Positions 18,618-28,344 of a stretch of 64,000 nt of DNA are shown here, in pieces; position 1 is the stretch's first letter; the number at the start of each line of letters is the position of its first letter. Both the position numbers and the translations under genes were made by a program. Location: contig SEIO01000009.1 in the NCBI GenBank assembly GCA_004145795.1, forward strand, positions 19,178 to 83,177, given 5' to 3'. Source of the stretch: Lentibacillus lipolyticus (GTDB lineage Bacteria; Bacillota; Bacilli; Bacillales; Amphibacillaceae). The notes under the pieces were generated by a model. The model searched no databases. It was not told the DNA's origin and saw only the letters and a list, made by a program, of their open reading frames with translations.

Positions 18618-20590
18618 TCTGTTTCCCCTCCCGTAAAGTATTCTTCCAATATATCTTTCAACAATGCCTCAGCATCATCAATCGTTGTGTCTTCAATCTG
18701 TGTCGCAGCGTTGGTGAGGTGTCCGCCGCCGTTCATTTTCTCCATAATAACCTGCACATTCACATCACCAAGCGAACGGGCACTTAGCCCAATCCGGCCG
18801 TCATCCCGTTCGGAAATGACGAATGAAGCGTTAATTCCGCTCATGGTCAACAGCGTATCGGCAGCCTGTGCAATCAGGACGCCACCATAAACCTCGCCTG
18901 GTTTACCTTTAGCGATTGCAATGGAATCACGGTAAATTTCGGCACGCTCAATTAATTTGCCTCGTTTAATATAAATATCGAGATCTTCTTTCATGAAGCG
19001 TTGCACAAGTACCGTATCCGCTCCTTTTGAACGTAAGTAGGATGCGGCATCAAAGGTCCGTGAACCCGTTCGTAACGTGAAACTTTTGGTATCAACGATA
19101 ATACCGGCAAGAAGAGCGGTCGCCTCAAGCATTTTCAGCTTCAGTGTCTTCGGCTGATATTCCAGAAGCTCTGTCACAAGCTCTGCTGTCGAAGATGCAT
19201 ACGGCTCCATATAGACCAGCGTCGGGTTGTCAATAAACTCCTCTGCTCGGCGATGGTGGTCGATAACCACTTTATATTCGGTCTTGTTTAATAGTTTTTC
19301 ATGGGAAACCATTGCTGGCTTGTGCGTGTCTACCACGACAACCAGGCTCCGGCTTGTCACCAGTCCCTCTGCTTCGTCCGGTTCGATGAAATGCTTCCAC
19401 AAATCATCATCCTTTTTCATCGCATCAACCAGGCGATAAACACCGGTATCGACATCGTCCGGGTCAAATACGATATAGCCTTCTACATCATTTGCCCTGG
19501 CAATATTCATAATGCCAATAGCTGCACCGAATGAATCCATATCCGGTGACTTGTGCCCCATAATAATGACATTATCACTTTCCTGAACTAGTTCCTTCAA
19601 CGCGTGTGAAATAACACGCGCCCTGACTCTTGTTCGCTTCTCCATCGGGTTGGTGCGGCCACCATAAAAGCGCACTTTGCCTAATCCATCCTTTATCGCA
19701 ACCTGGTCACCGCCACGGCCCAGCGCCAGGTCAAGACTGGATTGAGCCATTTCACCGAGATCTGGGAGTGGACTGTCCCCGACGCCAATTCCAATACTCA
19801 ACGTGACTGGAATATTTTGTTCCGCATTCAGTTCGCGTACCTCATCCAATATATCAAATTTCGATTTTTCCAGCTGATCAAGTGTTTCCTTTATCAAAAC
19901 GGCAATGAAGCGGTCCTGTGATGTCCGTTTCAGATAAATGCCATAATCCGTTGACCAGCTGTTAAGAATAGATGTCACTTTCGAATTCAGCTGACTTTTC
20001 AGCGTGTCATCCATGTTCTGCGTAATTTCTTCGTAGTTATCCAGATAGATAATTGCGATAACGGCTTTTTCATTCTCATAGCGTGTCTGAATCTCAGATT
20101 GCAAGGTACGATCAGATAAATATAAAAGCCGCTCATCTTTTCTTATTGTTATCTGAAACTCGTACCCTTCTAAATTCATCCATATTTCATCGTCATTTTC
20201 TTTTATACGTGATGCAAGGTCGTCGGATAGCACATTCAGCGACATCCCGACAAGCGTATCCTCTTCTTCCGCAAAACGGTTCATGTACGGATTTGCCCAT
20301 TCGATGACGTAATCCTCGTTAAACAGAATAATCCCAATTGGCATCTCTAGCAATGCCTCTTCCCCAACCCGTTTCACGCGATGGGAAAGTGTTTCAATAT
20401 ATTTTTGCGTTTCGTTCTGCAGCTTGCGTTCTGTTCGGACAGTGTAATAAATGGAAACAGCAAGAATAGCCGTCATCACGGCTCCCAGCATCCATTGAAA
20501 ATACCAGATAAACCCGACAATAATAGCAGCCACGAGGTAAATAACCATTAAATGGCCACTCAACGCCGGTCTCCGTTTAAAGTCCTGCAT
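18614..20590 (-). CDS. gdpP: Cyclic-di-AMP phosphodiesterase GdpP (YybT)
   Basis: 658 aa. Two N-terminal membrane helices (about 15-52) are followed by a heme-type PAS domain (about 80-150). Next is a degenerate GGDEF domain lacking the GGDEF motif, then DHH (GHKSPDMDS near 347, VIDHHRRA near 425) and DHHA1 (GGGHLTNAA near 625). It hydrolyses c-di-AMP to pApA and so affects wall stress, osmotic balance and beta-lactam tolerance. It starts the yybT-rplI-dnaC group. Confidence 0.95.
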   Translation of the reverse strand: MQDFKRRPALSGHLMVIYLVAAIIVGFIWYFQWMLGAVMTAILAVSIYYTVRTERKLQNETQKYIETLSHRVKRVGEEALLEMPIGIILFNEDYVIEWANPYMNRFAEEEDTLVGMSLNVLSDDLASRIKENDDEIWMNLEGYEFQITIRKDERLLYLSDRTLQSEIQTRYENEKAVIAIIYLDNYEEITQNMDDTLKSQLNSKVTSILNSWSTDYGIYLKRTSQDRFIAVLIKETLDQLEKSKFDILDEVRELNAEQNIPVTLSIGIGVGDSPLPDLGEMAQSSLDLALGRGGDQVAIKDGLGKVRFYGGRTNPMEKRTRVRARVISHALKELVQESDNVIIMGHKSPDMDSFGAAIGIMNIARANDVEGYIVFDPDDVDTGVYRLVDAMKKDDDLWKHFIEPDEAEGLVTSRSLVVVVDTHKPAMVSHEKLLNKTEYKVVIDHHRRAEEFIDNPTLVYMEPYASSTAELVTELLEYQPKTLKLKMLEATALLAGIIVDTKSFTLRTGSRTFDAASYLRSKGADTVLVQRFMKEDLDIYIKRGKLIERAEIYRDSIAIAKGKPGEVYGGVLIAQAADTLLTMSGINASFVISERDDGRIGLSARSLGDVNVQVIMEKMNGGGHLTNAATQIEDTTIDDAEALLKDILEEYFTGGETE

Positions 20591-20617
20591 ATCATCAGCT
20601 CCTACCTGAAATCCCGC

Positions 20618-21565
20618 TCATGTTTTGCCGTTGCCGTTAGCAATACGGTCTCTAAGTGCGAAACCAATATCTATTATACCTAAGAGACGCACCAGATAAA
20701 GAAAGATGAACGGGAGAAATATGGTCAATAGGACGCTCATCACCGGCAGTGCTTTTGTTATATCTTTTACATAGGCATAATAAAAGATAAAGGATAGTCC
20801 TTGCAATGCCATAAATATTCCAGTCAGCATCAGCACGTTTTGAACAGCCTGTGCTGCCAACCCTGATAAATCCATAAAGGAAATAATCAAAGCAAAGAAA
20901 TATATCCAAATCAGGGAAACTGGAAGCCGGAATGAACGAAACGGGGGGAAATGCAAAGACCTATTTTCCAGCCTTCCAATCACCTTGTAACTGATCCACT
21001 GACTGACAAATGCCAGGAATAGACTGGCCAAAGCAATCCATACCGGAATGAGTTCCACCAGCATGTCAAGCTGCTCCATTACAAGCTGCATTTGCTCCTC
21101 AGTCTGTCCAGCAAGTCCGAATTCCCCCATGACGTTTTTACTCATCGAAAACGATTCTTGCACCATCTGACTCATTTCATTAATTAAGTTGACTTGCAGC
21201 ACAAACTGGCTGAACAGAAACAGCGTAACCATTCCTGCGACAAAGCCAATTGTACCACTGGCCAGTGTCTCATACGCGGAATACTTTCTGTAGATGGCAC
21301 TGCCAGTCAGTATACCGCCCAACCCCATCAAAATTGGAATTGGCACCGAATAAATGGATGTAAAAATCGCTGACAAGCCAACAGCAGCTAGCAGCATAAC
21401 AATAGACAACTTCCAGTCATGCCTTGATGCATATACAATAAAAGGTACAGGCAGCAAAAAAGTAGCAACTGCGGCTATAACGGGGACAAAAGTCGCTATC
21501 AGCATTAAAATCATGTAGATTGCTGTCATTAAGGCTCCATCTGTCATCTGTTTTGATTGGTTCAT
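20618..21565 (-). CDS. yybS: YybS-like membrane protein (DUF2232)
   Basis: 315 aa from ATG 21565, which has AAGAAGGTG 8 bases upstream. There are about eight hydrophobic helices, including the DUF2232-typical MTDGALMTAIYMILML start and MGLGGILTGSAIYRKY. Function is unknown; the fold is distantly like S-component (ECF) or MreD-type proteins. It lies 27 bases before gdpP and is probably the first gene of the yybS-gdpP-rplI-dnaC operon. Confidence 0.88.
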   Translation of the reverse strand: MNQSKQMTDGALMTAIYMILMLIATFVPVIAAVATFLLPVPFIVYASRHDWKLSIVMLLAAVGLSAIFTSIYSVPIPILMGLGGILTGSAIYRKYSAYETLASGTIGFVAGMVTLFLFSQFVLQVNLINEMSQMVQESFSMSKNVMGEFGLAGQTEEQMQLVMEQLDMLVELIPVWIALASLFLAFVSQWISYKVIGRLENRSLHFPPFRSFRLPVSLIWIYFFALIISFMDLSGLAAQAVQNVLMLTGIFMALQGLSFIFYYAYVKDITKALPVMSVLLTIFLPFIFLYLVRLLGIIDIGFALRDRIANGNGKT

Positions 21566-21839
21566 GTACTGCACCTTCTTTACGTCTATTCATGTTAAAT
21601 AGATGATGTGTCAATGGAGACACTATCAACTGTCCATTACTATATAATAACACGAGTGATGCCGTTGTCGCCATTTGAAAATATAAACAACAAACTATTT
21701 CCCGGGAAATAATTCGGGAATTTTGTCGATAGGCAGAAAATTTCCGAGTTCAAAGTATATTCATGGTCATAATGTATTTTTAATGGTATTTTAAGTATTG
21801 GAAACCTTTATATGTAAAGCACCCAGAGGATGAAGTAGA

Positions 21840-22328
21840 ATGGTTTTTTGGCGAATACTTATCAATAGCCTGAAATTGCCGTCCAAACAGGCAGTATTTC
21901 AATTGAACCGAATTGGCATGGATTTTACTGTCCTGTATATGTTTATACTAATAGTGTTCATTTCTCTTCCGTCATTCACGAACAAATTGCAAGCATCAGG
22001 TGGTCCAGGCAGTGATATGAATCTGGTATTTTTCTTTATTTATTTTTTTATATTTTACTATTTACCGCTGGTGATTATGGCATTTTTACTACTGTCATTA
22101 ATTGCTTATCTTGGCACAAGCTTCGCTAAACTTCTGCGGCGAAAAATCAGGTTTTCTATACTGTGGAAATTGACCGTTTATACAACAACCATCCCATTTT
22201 TCCTGTACACGGCTGCTGCACTGATTTTCCCACTTAAGGATGGATGGCTGAGCGTTTTTATGATTTATTCTCTCGTGCTTGTACTTAAAATAATAACTGT
22301 TTATCCAAAGCGAAAAAAACGAACATAG
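21840..22328 (+). CDS. Small DUF1189-like membrane protein
   Basis: 162 aa with four predicted membrane helices (about 28-48, 61-93, 110-132, 136-155). The N-terminal LINSLKLPSKQAVFQLNRIG followed by a long helix resembles the start of DUF1189 proteins, though this one is shorter. It is 11 bases before modA on the same strand, so it may be co-transcribed with the molybdate transporter. GAGGATGAAG precedes the ATG. Function unknown. Confidence 0.6.
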   Translation: MVFWRILINSLKLPSKQAVFQLNRIGMDFTVLYMFILIVFISLPSFTNKLQASGGPGSDMNLVFFFIYFFIFYYLPLVIMAFLLLSLIAYLGTSFAKLLRRKIRFSILWKLTVYTTTIPFFLYTAAALIFPLKDGWLSVFMIYSLVLVLKIITVYPKRKKRT

Positions 22329-22339
22329 GGGTTTTTGTT

Positions 22340-23113
22340 ATGCGCTATCTCCACTTGATTATTCTGCTTATAGTTCTCTTAATGAGTGCAGGCTGCACAA
22401 GCCAAGACGAAACTGAAAAAAAGGAAGTTCTTATATCCGCTGCAGCAAGCTTATCTGATGTGCTGGCGGAACTTACGGATGTATTTGAACAAGAGCATCC
22501 GGATGTGGTCCTTTCCTTAAACTACGGGGCTTCCGGAAAACTGGCCCAACAAATCAGCAAGGGAGCACCGGTGGATGTTTTTTTGTCAGCAGACCAAACG
22601 TGGATGGACCGGCTTGCTGAACAAGATTTGCTGGCGGCAGACACAAGGATGAACTTCGCCCACAACAACCTAGCACTGGCCAGCAGTAAACAGAAGTCAT
22701 TTTCCGTATCGTCACTGCAGGAACTGCCGAATCTGGACGTGAAGCAAATTGCCCTTGGCAACCCGGAAAGTGTGCCTGCAGGAAAGTATGCCGAACAAGC
22801 ACTGAAAGAAAGCGGCGTCTGGGATGCTGTAAAAGGTAAACTTGTTCATACTAGTGATGCCAGACAGACGCTGACCTATATTGAATCGGAAAACACGGAA
22901 ATTGGCTTTATTTACACTAGTGATCTAAAGCGTTCCAAACTGACCAAAGAAGTCTTGCCAATTGATGAAGCGCTGCACAACCCGATTACATATCCGGCAG
23001 CTGTTATAGCGTCAAGTGAAACCAAGCAAACCGCAAAGGCATTTCTTTCATTTTTACAAACGGACAAAGCTCGCTCCATCCTCGATAAATACGGTTTCGG
23101 GGATGAAAGGTAA
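22340..23113 (+). CDS. modA: Molybdate ABC transporter substrate-binding lipoprotein
   Basis: 257 aa. It has a lipoprotein signal with lipobox Cys19 (LMSAGC). The mature part shows AAASLSDVLAEL and NYGASGKLAQQI, which form the oxyanion pocket of ModA proteins, and the GNPESVPAGKYAEQAL motif. It captures molybdate or tungstate outside the cell. First of modABC; modB starts at the next base after its stop codon. Confidence 0.93.
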   Translation: MRYLHLIILLIVLLMSAGCTSQDETEKKEVLISAAASLSDVLAELTDVFEQEHPDVVLSLNYGASGKLAQQISKGAPVDVFLSADQTWMDRLAEQDLLAADTRMNFAHNNLALASSKQKSFSVSSLQELPNLDVKQIALGNPESVPAGKYAEQALKESGVWDAVKGKLVHTSDARQTLTYIESENTEIGFIYTSDLKRSKLTKEVLPIDEALHNPITYPAAVIASSETKQTAKAFLSFLQTDKARSILDKYGFGDER

Positions 23114-23797
23114 ATGTCGATGGACATAACACCATTACTGCTATCTTTAAAAATTGCCAGTATTGCAACAATAACTGTGGCATTCATTGGGATTACTGCA
23201 GCAAGAGTGATTACCCGCAGTTCGTTTCCGGGAAAACGAGTGCTGGAGTCGGTTCTCTTGCTGCCATTAGTACTCCCGCCAACGGTTGTCGGGTTTGGTC
23301 TTTTGTATTTATTCGGAAGAAATGGTCCTATTGGAAAATTGCTATTAAACTTGTTTGATGTGCAGATTGTGTTTACATGGGTCGGTGCAGTCATCGCTGC
23401 CGCCGTCGTTGCTTTTCCATTAATGTACCAAAGTGCTGCAGCTTCCTTTTCCAACTATGACCGTAACATTGAAAATGCTGCACTGACGATGGGTGCTTCT
23501 AAATGGCGAGTATTCTGGACCATATCTTTCCCGCTCGCATGGCCTGGATTATTGGCGGGGCTCGTATTAACGTTTGCACGTGCACTCGGGGAATTTGGCG
23601 CAACGCTAATGGTAGCCGGCTTCATTCCTAACCGGACCGAGACCATTCCACTTGCCATTTATTTCGCCGTCGAATCAGGTGAAACAGATACTGCCGTGTT
23701 TTGGGTAATTAGCATTCTCATTATCGGGTTTCTTGCAATTTTATGGCTGAACTGGTGGAGTGGCCGAAATATTTTACGCTTTACAAATGATCAGTGA
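23114..23797 (+). CDS. modB: Molybdate ABC transporter permease
   Basis: 227 aa with about five to six membrane helices and the EAA-loop sequence ENAALTMGASKWRVFW followed by GLVLTFARALGEFGATLMVAG, typical of ModB. The start is ATG 23114 or ATG 23120; the latter has the better spacing to GAAAGG. It forms the channel through which ModC drives import. Confidence 0.93.
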   Translation: MSMDITPLLLSLKIASIATITVAFIGITAARVITRSSFPGKRVLESVLLLPLVLPPTVVGFGLLYLFGRNGPIGKLLLNLFDVQIVFTWVGAVIAAAVVAFPLMYQSAAASFSNYDRNIENAALTMGASKWRVFWTISFPLAWPGLLAGLVLTFARALGEFGATLMVAGFIPNRTETIPLAIYFAVESGETDTAVFWVISILIIGFLAILWLNWWSGRNILRFTNDQ

Positions 23798-23812
23798 TGG
23801 GCGGAATATATC

Positions 23813-24427
23813 ATGCTTTCGTTAAATATACAAAAGAGACTGAAAAATTTCACGCTCCAGATTCAGCTGAAAGCCGTTGGCGAAATTGTCGTATTGACAG
23901 GCCCGTCAGGCGCAGGAAAAACAACAATACTAAATTGTATTGCCGGACTGAGCCAGCCGGATTCCGGACAAATCTTGCTTAATGGCCGGAGCCTTTTTCA
24001 AGAAGGAAAAAAACCGTTACCTGTAAATAAGCGCCGCATTGGTTATCTGTTTCAGGATTATGCATTATTTCCGCATATGACCGTCTGGGGGAATATCAAG
24101 TACGGTATGAAAAACGAACAATTGACCAAGGATTTAATGGAAGTGGCAGGCATTGCGCATTTACTTCAGGATTATCCGCAACAAATATCCGGTGGGGAGA
24201 AACAGCGTGTAGCACTTGTGCGTGCATTGGCAACCGAACCAGAAGCGCTGCTATTGGATGAACCTTTCTCTTCTCTTGACAGCCAAACCAAAATGGAATG
24301 CCGTAATGAACTGTTAAGGCTGCATGCGTTGTGGAACATACCGATTCTTTTGGTTACTCACGATAAAGAGGAAGCAAAAATGCTAGGCAACCGCATTTTG
24401 CAAATAGAGAATGGCAGATTCCTATAG
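23813..24427 (+). CDS. modC: Molybdate ABC transporter ATP-binding protein, short form
   Basis: 204 aa. Walker A GPSGAGKTT (30-38), Q-loop FQDYALFPHM, signature ISGGEKQRVALVRAL and Walker B LLLDEP are all present, so ATPase activity is expected. It lacks the C-terminal TOBE (molybdate-sensing) domain of enterobacterial ModC, ending right after the ABC domain. GGGCGGA precedes the ATG. Last gene of modABC. Confidence 0.9.
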   Translation: MLSLNIQKRLKNFTLQIQLKAVGEIVVLTGPSGAGKTTILNCIAGLSQPDSGQILLNGRSLFQEGKKPLPVNKRRIGYLFQDYALFPHMTVWGNIKYGMKNEQLTKDLMEVAGIAHLLQDYPQQISGGEKQRVALVRALATEPEALLLDEPFSSLDSQTKMECRNELLRLHALWNIPILLVTHDKEEAKMLGNRILQIENGRFL

Positions 24428-24560
24428 TTTCCGTAAAAAGCGCTCGCCCGGAGCGGAACTCAACATTTCACTTACGTCACATTTTATACATATTATTCAG
24501 TAGCGTTTCTTTTTCTAATTTGACGCAAAAACAGTGGATTTAAAAAGTATTAAAATATTA

Positions 24561-24604
24561 AAAAACCCGATTCACACTGCTTGGCTGTGTGAATCGGGTT
24601 TTTA
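24561..24604 (-). terminator. Terminator of rpsF-ssb-rpsR
   Basis: AAACCCGATTCACAC pairs perfectly with GTGTGAATCGGGTTT. Flanking A and T runs make it potentially bidirectional, also serving the facing mod operon. Confidence 0.92.
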
Positions 24605-24608
24605 TTGC

Positions 24609-24854
<246 letters not shown>

Positions 24855-24932
24855 TCATGTTTACGAATCAGAAGAAGCAGTGACTGCTGGATGGTGCCAG
24901 CTAGTTGCACCTATCCCTCAATTCCCTGTTTT

Positions 24933-25391
24933 CTAGAATGGTAAATCATCATCTGATATATCAATTGGTTCTCCGTTATCTTTAAACGGATTATCACTGG
25001 CTGGTTTTTGATCCGACTGGTTCTGATTTGGCTGGAATCCTGATGGCTGCTGTCCTCTGTTTTGTGAAGATCCTTTTGATTCCAAAAACTGAACTCTATC
25101 AGCCACAACTTCTGTTACAAAAACGGTTTTCCCATCCTGACCTTCAAACGTACGTGTCTGAATACGGCCATCAACACCAATCATACTGCCCTTTTTCATA
25201 TACGTTGCCAGGTTCTCGGCAGGTCTCCGCCAAACGACACAGTTGATGAAGTCTGTTTCCCGATTACCTTGCTGATTGGAAAAAGGCCGATCGGCGGCAA
25301 CAGTAAAATTAGCTACTGCCGCACCACTTGGAGTATAGCGTAAATCAGGATCCTTCGTTAATCTGCCAACTAAAACGACACGATTTAACAT
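24933..25391 (-). CDS. ssb: Single-stranded DNA-binding protein
   Basis: 152 aa from ATG 25391. The OB fold begins [21 protein letters not shown] Gln/Asn/Pro-rich linker (about 110-143) leads to the acidic tip DISDDDLPF, which recruits repair and replication proteins. It is flanked by rpsF and rpsR as in other Firmicutes. Confidence 0.97.
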   Translation of the reverse strand: MLNRVVLVGRLTKDPDLRYTPSGAAVANFTVAADRPFSNQQGNRETDFINCVVWRRPAENLATYMKKGSMIGVDGRIQTRTFEGQDGKTVFVTEVVADRVQFLESKGSSQNRGQQPSGFQPNQNQSDQKPASDNPFKDNGEPIDISDDDLPF

Positions 25392-25406
25392 CAGAACCAC
25401 TCCCTA

Positions 25407-25697
25407 TTATTGATCATCTTCACGAATTGCCATATGACGGATAATATCACCAGTGAATTTCGCCTGACGGTCAAATTCATTAACAGCATTCTCATCACCG
25501 CTAAATTTGATGACAACATAATATCCATCACGGTAGTCGTTGATTTCATATGCAAGACGGCGCTTGCCCATTTCATCAACTTTTTCAATCTCCGCCCCGT
25601 TATCGGTTAGAATGTTGTTGAAACGCTCAATCAAGCTGTTCTGAGCTTCTTCCTCCATATCCGGGCGGATGATGTACATGATTTCGTATTTTCTCAT
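25407..25697 (-). CDS. rpsF: 30S ribosomal protein S6
   Basis: 96 aa. It begins [17 protein letters not shown] and has the [16 protein letters not shown] strand that binds S18 and rRNA. AAGGAGGTGTAACGG precedes the ATG; that ribosome binding site is part of a predicted leader structure at 25705-25753. Confidence 0.97.
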   Translation of the reverse strand: MRKYEIMYIIRPDMEEEAQNSLIERFNNILTDNGAEIEKVDEMGKRRLAYEINDYRDGYYVVIKFSGDENAVNEFDRQAKFTGDIIRHMAIREDDQ

Positions 25698-25704
25698 CCG
25701 TTAC

Positions 25705-25753
25705 ACCTCCTTCTGGTCTTAGCGGCCCTTCCTGTATAGCAAGGGCAAGGAGT
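25705..25753 (-). promoter_or_regulatory. S6:S18-type leader RNA structure before rpsF
   Basis: On the minus strand ACTCCTT pairs with AAGGAGGT, which is the rpsF ribosome binding site, and an inner GCCCTT/AAGGGC stem closes a 10-base loop. An asymmetric internal loop beginning CGCTAAGACC remains on the 3' side. This fits the known autoregulatory leader bound by the S6:S18 complex, with the CCG-type motif on one side. Confidence 0.6.
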
Positions 25754-25856
25754 AATCATCTTGTTTATTACTCACAGTGGAGTATTATACCAAATGACCG
25801 CATGAAATACAAGCATTCGAGAGATCCTGATTTACTTTGTGGATGAATAAGCCAAT

Positions 25857-26957
25857 TTAAACGTTAAACCGGAAGTGGATGACGTCTCCATCCTGCACGA
25901 TATAGTCTTTGCCTTCCAGTCGGACATTGCCCTGTTCTCTGGCAACTGCCATGGAGCCTGCTTCAATCAAATCTTCATAGGAGACGGTCTCGGCCCTGAT
26001 AAAGCCGCGCTCAAAGTCCGAGTGGATGACACCTGCTGCCTGTGGTGCTGTCATCCCTTTACGGAATGTCCATGCACGAACTTCCTGCTCACCGGCCGTG
26101 AAAAATGTTCCCAGTCCGAGCAAGCTGTACGAAGCTTTAATCAGTTGGTCAAGCCCGGATTCAGCAATACCTAAATCCTCGAGAAACAGTTCTTTTTCTT
26201 CCTGATCAAGCTCAGAAATTTCTTCTTCAATTTTAGCACAGACGGTAATCACTTCTGCATGTTCAGCAGCTGCATATTCCTTTACCTTTTGTACTTGTTC
26301 ATTTGCATCCGGGTCTTGAACTTCATTTTCACTTACATTTGCTGCATAAAGCGCTGGCTTGCTTGTCAGCAGATGAAGTCCCTTGACGATTTTCCACTGC
26401 TCTTGTGAAAATTCCAATGCCCGTACAGGCTGCTCTGCTTCCAGCCCATTCTTAATTTTCGTCAGCACGTCATACTCTGCTACAGCATCTTTATCCTTTT
26501 GCCTGGCCATTTTTTCCACGCGCTGGATTCGTTTCGTTACAGTATCCAAATCCGCCAGAATAAGCTCCAAATTAATCGTTTCCATGTCATCAATTGGATC
26601 GATTTTACCTGATACGTGGGTGACATTTTCATCTGAAAAACAGCGCACCACTTGCACAATGGCATCCACCTGGCGAATGTTCGCAAGGAACTGGTTTCCC
26701 AGCCCTTCCCCTTTGCTTGCCCCTTTGACAATCCCAGCGATATCTGTGAATTCAAACGTTGTCGGGATAGTTTTTTTCGGTTTTACTAGTTCTGTTAATT
26801 TATCCAAACGATTGTCAGGAACTTCCACAATTCCCACATTCGGATCAATCGTAGCAAACGGATAGTTCGCTGCTTCTGCGCCCGCTTGGGTGATTGCATT
26901 AAATAATGTTGATTTACCAACATTTGGAAGTCCGACAATTCCTGCTGTCAAAGCCAT
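25857..26957 (-). CDS. ychF: Ribosome-associated Obg-family ATPase YchF (YyaF)
   Basis: 366 aa, full length. G1 GLPNVGKSTLFNA, G3 DIAGIVKGASKGEG and an altered G4 (NVSE in place of NKxD) explain ATP rather than GTP preference in this family. A helical insert (about 130-200) and a C-terminal TGS domain are present. It binds ribosomes and influences translation and stress responses. AAGGAGTG precedes the ATG. Confidence 0.95.
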   Translation of the reverse strand: MALTAGIVGLPNVGKSTLFNAITQAGAEAANYPFATIDPNVGIVEVPDNRLDKLTELVKPKKTIPTTFEFTDIAGIVKGASKGEGLGNQFLANIRQVDAIVQVVRCFSDENVTHVSGKIDPIDDMETINLELILADLDTVTKRIQRVEKMARQKDKDAVAEYDVLTKIKNGLEAEQPVRALEFSQEQWKIVKGLHLLTSKPALYAANVSENEVQDPDANEQVQKVKEYAAAEHAEVITVCAKIEEEISELDQEEKELFLEDLGIAESGLDQLIKASYSLLGLGTFFTAGEQEVRAWTFRKGMTAPQAAGVIHSDFERGFIRAETVSYEDLIEAGSMAVAREQGNVRLEGKDYIVQDGDVIHFRFNV

Positions 26958-27052
26958 GTAACTTTCACTCCTTAAGGATTTCCATTCATATGAACGCTTC
27001 AGTCATACCAATTATAGATACAAGCTTTGAAAATGACAAGCAATGGAAAAAC

Positions 27053-27082
27053 AAAAATAAGCATTACTAAATGCTTATTTTT
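27053..27082 (-). terminator. Terminator of the ykvI-mscS-yyzM transcript
   Basis: AAAAATAAGCAT and ATGCTTATTTTT pair around a small loop; on the minus strand it is followed by T-rich sequence. Confidence 0.75.
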
Positions 27083-27175
27083 ACGGAGTCAGTCTGTAAA
27101 ATTAAATTTTCCATCTGAAGGCTTTTCCTAAATGAATGTTTTGCGGGTCGCTAATTAAAATTTCAACGTATTTAT

Positions 27176-27376
27176 TTATTCTTCTTCTGCCTTTTCCAAA
27201 ACCTTTTTCATTTTCTTTGTAAAGGTTTTGCGCGGTATCATAACACTGTGGTCGCATCCCATACATTTAATCCGGATATCCATTCCCATGCGGATTATTT
27301 TCCATTTATTTTCCCCGCATGGGTGCGGCTTTTTCATCTGTACAATGTCATTCAGTCCAAATTCCTTATCTGCCAT
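27176..27376 (-). CDS. yyzM: YyzM-like DUF951 small protein
   Basis: 66 aa. The pattern MKKPHPCGENKWKI then MGCDHSVMIPR defines DUF951, with two Cys and two His that could bind metal. Function unknown; the gene keeps its place beside ychF in many Bacilli. AGGAGGAG precedes the ATG, and it is 2 bases from the mscS stop. Confidence 0.9.
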   Translation of the reverse strand: MADKEFGLNDIVQMKKPHPCGENKWKIIRMGMDIRIKCMGCDHSVMIPRKTFTKKMKKVLEKAEEE

Positions 27377-27378
27377 TA

Positions 27379-28266
27379 CTACTCCTCCTCCTGCATATAC
27401 CTGTCCGGCTCCACCTCCAATGATGTCGGTTCGTGGTTACGAGAATACATCACTAGACGCGGCGCCGGTATGTCAATTCCTTCTTTATAAAGAACCTCTT
27501 TTATCTCCTTTCGCATGATGCGTGCGCCTGCCCATTGATAAACCGGCAATGTTTCCGCAATAATCCGAATCACATAATGCGATGTTGCAAGCGTCTGCAC
27601 CCCAATCACTTCCGGGACACGGACAATTTCCTCGTATTGATCAGGTAACCGCTGCCCAACTTCTTCAATAATTTTCTCAGCAGCAGCCACATCGCTCTCA
27701 TACGGCACATTGACATCAACAATTGCGAGACCATTATGCACCGAATTTGGAAGAACATGCTGCTCACCTGTCCAGCTCTGTATTTTCGACGTTCGCAGCC
27801 CAATTTCCTCAACCGTTCCTTCCACCCCTGCAACCAGAATATAATCGCCAACAGAGAACTGGTCCTCAAAAATTATAAAAAATCCAGAAATGACATCACG
27901 GACAAGATTTTGAGCGCCGAAACCTATTGCCAAACCAGCTACCCCAGCACCGGCAAGCAATGCTTTAATATCCTGGTTAAAGACATCATCAAGAATCGTG
28001 ATAATAGCTATAAAGTAAACAGTGTATTTCAGTACATTCTGAATCAGTTTCTTCAGTGTTACTTCTCTTCTCTCCGTTATCCGAAACGGCCTGCGTGTCC
28101 TATTTTCAAATAGACGTTCGACCATTTTGTTCCCAAAACGGATGATCAGCACTGCCAGAAGAATGATGGCAATAACCTGAACGCATGCAGTTCCAATCGT
28201 CAGCCAGAGTTCCGGGCCTGTTACATAGTTCCATACATTCATAAATTGGTCTTGTAAAAATTGCAA
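27379..28266 (-). CDS. mscS: Small-conductance mechanosensitive channel (MscS family)
   Basis: 295 aa from TTG 28266, where GGAGGT lies 6 bases upstream; upstream ATG codons lack such a site. Membrane helices are at about 25-45 and 72-90, and the pore helix contains LLAGAGVAGLAIGFGAQNLV. The cytosolic beta domain follows (VEEIGLRTSKIQ). It should open on hypo-osmotic shock to release solutes. Operon with ykvI and yyzM. Confidence 0.9.
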   Translation of the reverse strand: MQFLQDQFMNVWNYVTGPELWLTIGTACVQVIAIILLAVLIIRFGNKMVERLFENRTRRPFRITERREVTLKKLIQNVLKYTVYFIAIITILDDVFNQDIKALLAGAGVAGLAIGFGAQNLVRDVISGFFIIFEDQFSVGDYILVAGVEGTVEEIGLRTSKIQSWTGEQHVLPNSVHNGLAIVDVNVPYESDVAAAEKIIEEVGQRLPDQYEEIVRVPEVIGVQTLATSHYVIRIIAETLPVYQWAGARIMRKEIKEVLYKEGIDIPAPRLVMYSRNHEPTSLEVEPDRYMQEEE

Positions 28267-28344
28267 GCTATAACCTCCGGCTGCTATTCTATATGTTGAT
28301 TTTACAATAATCATGGTCGAAAGAAAAGGAAATAGCAACCCTGG

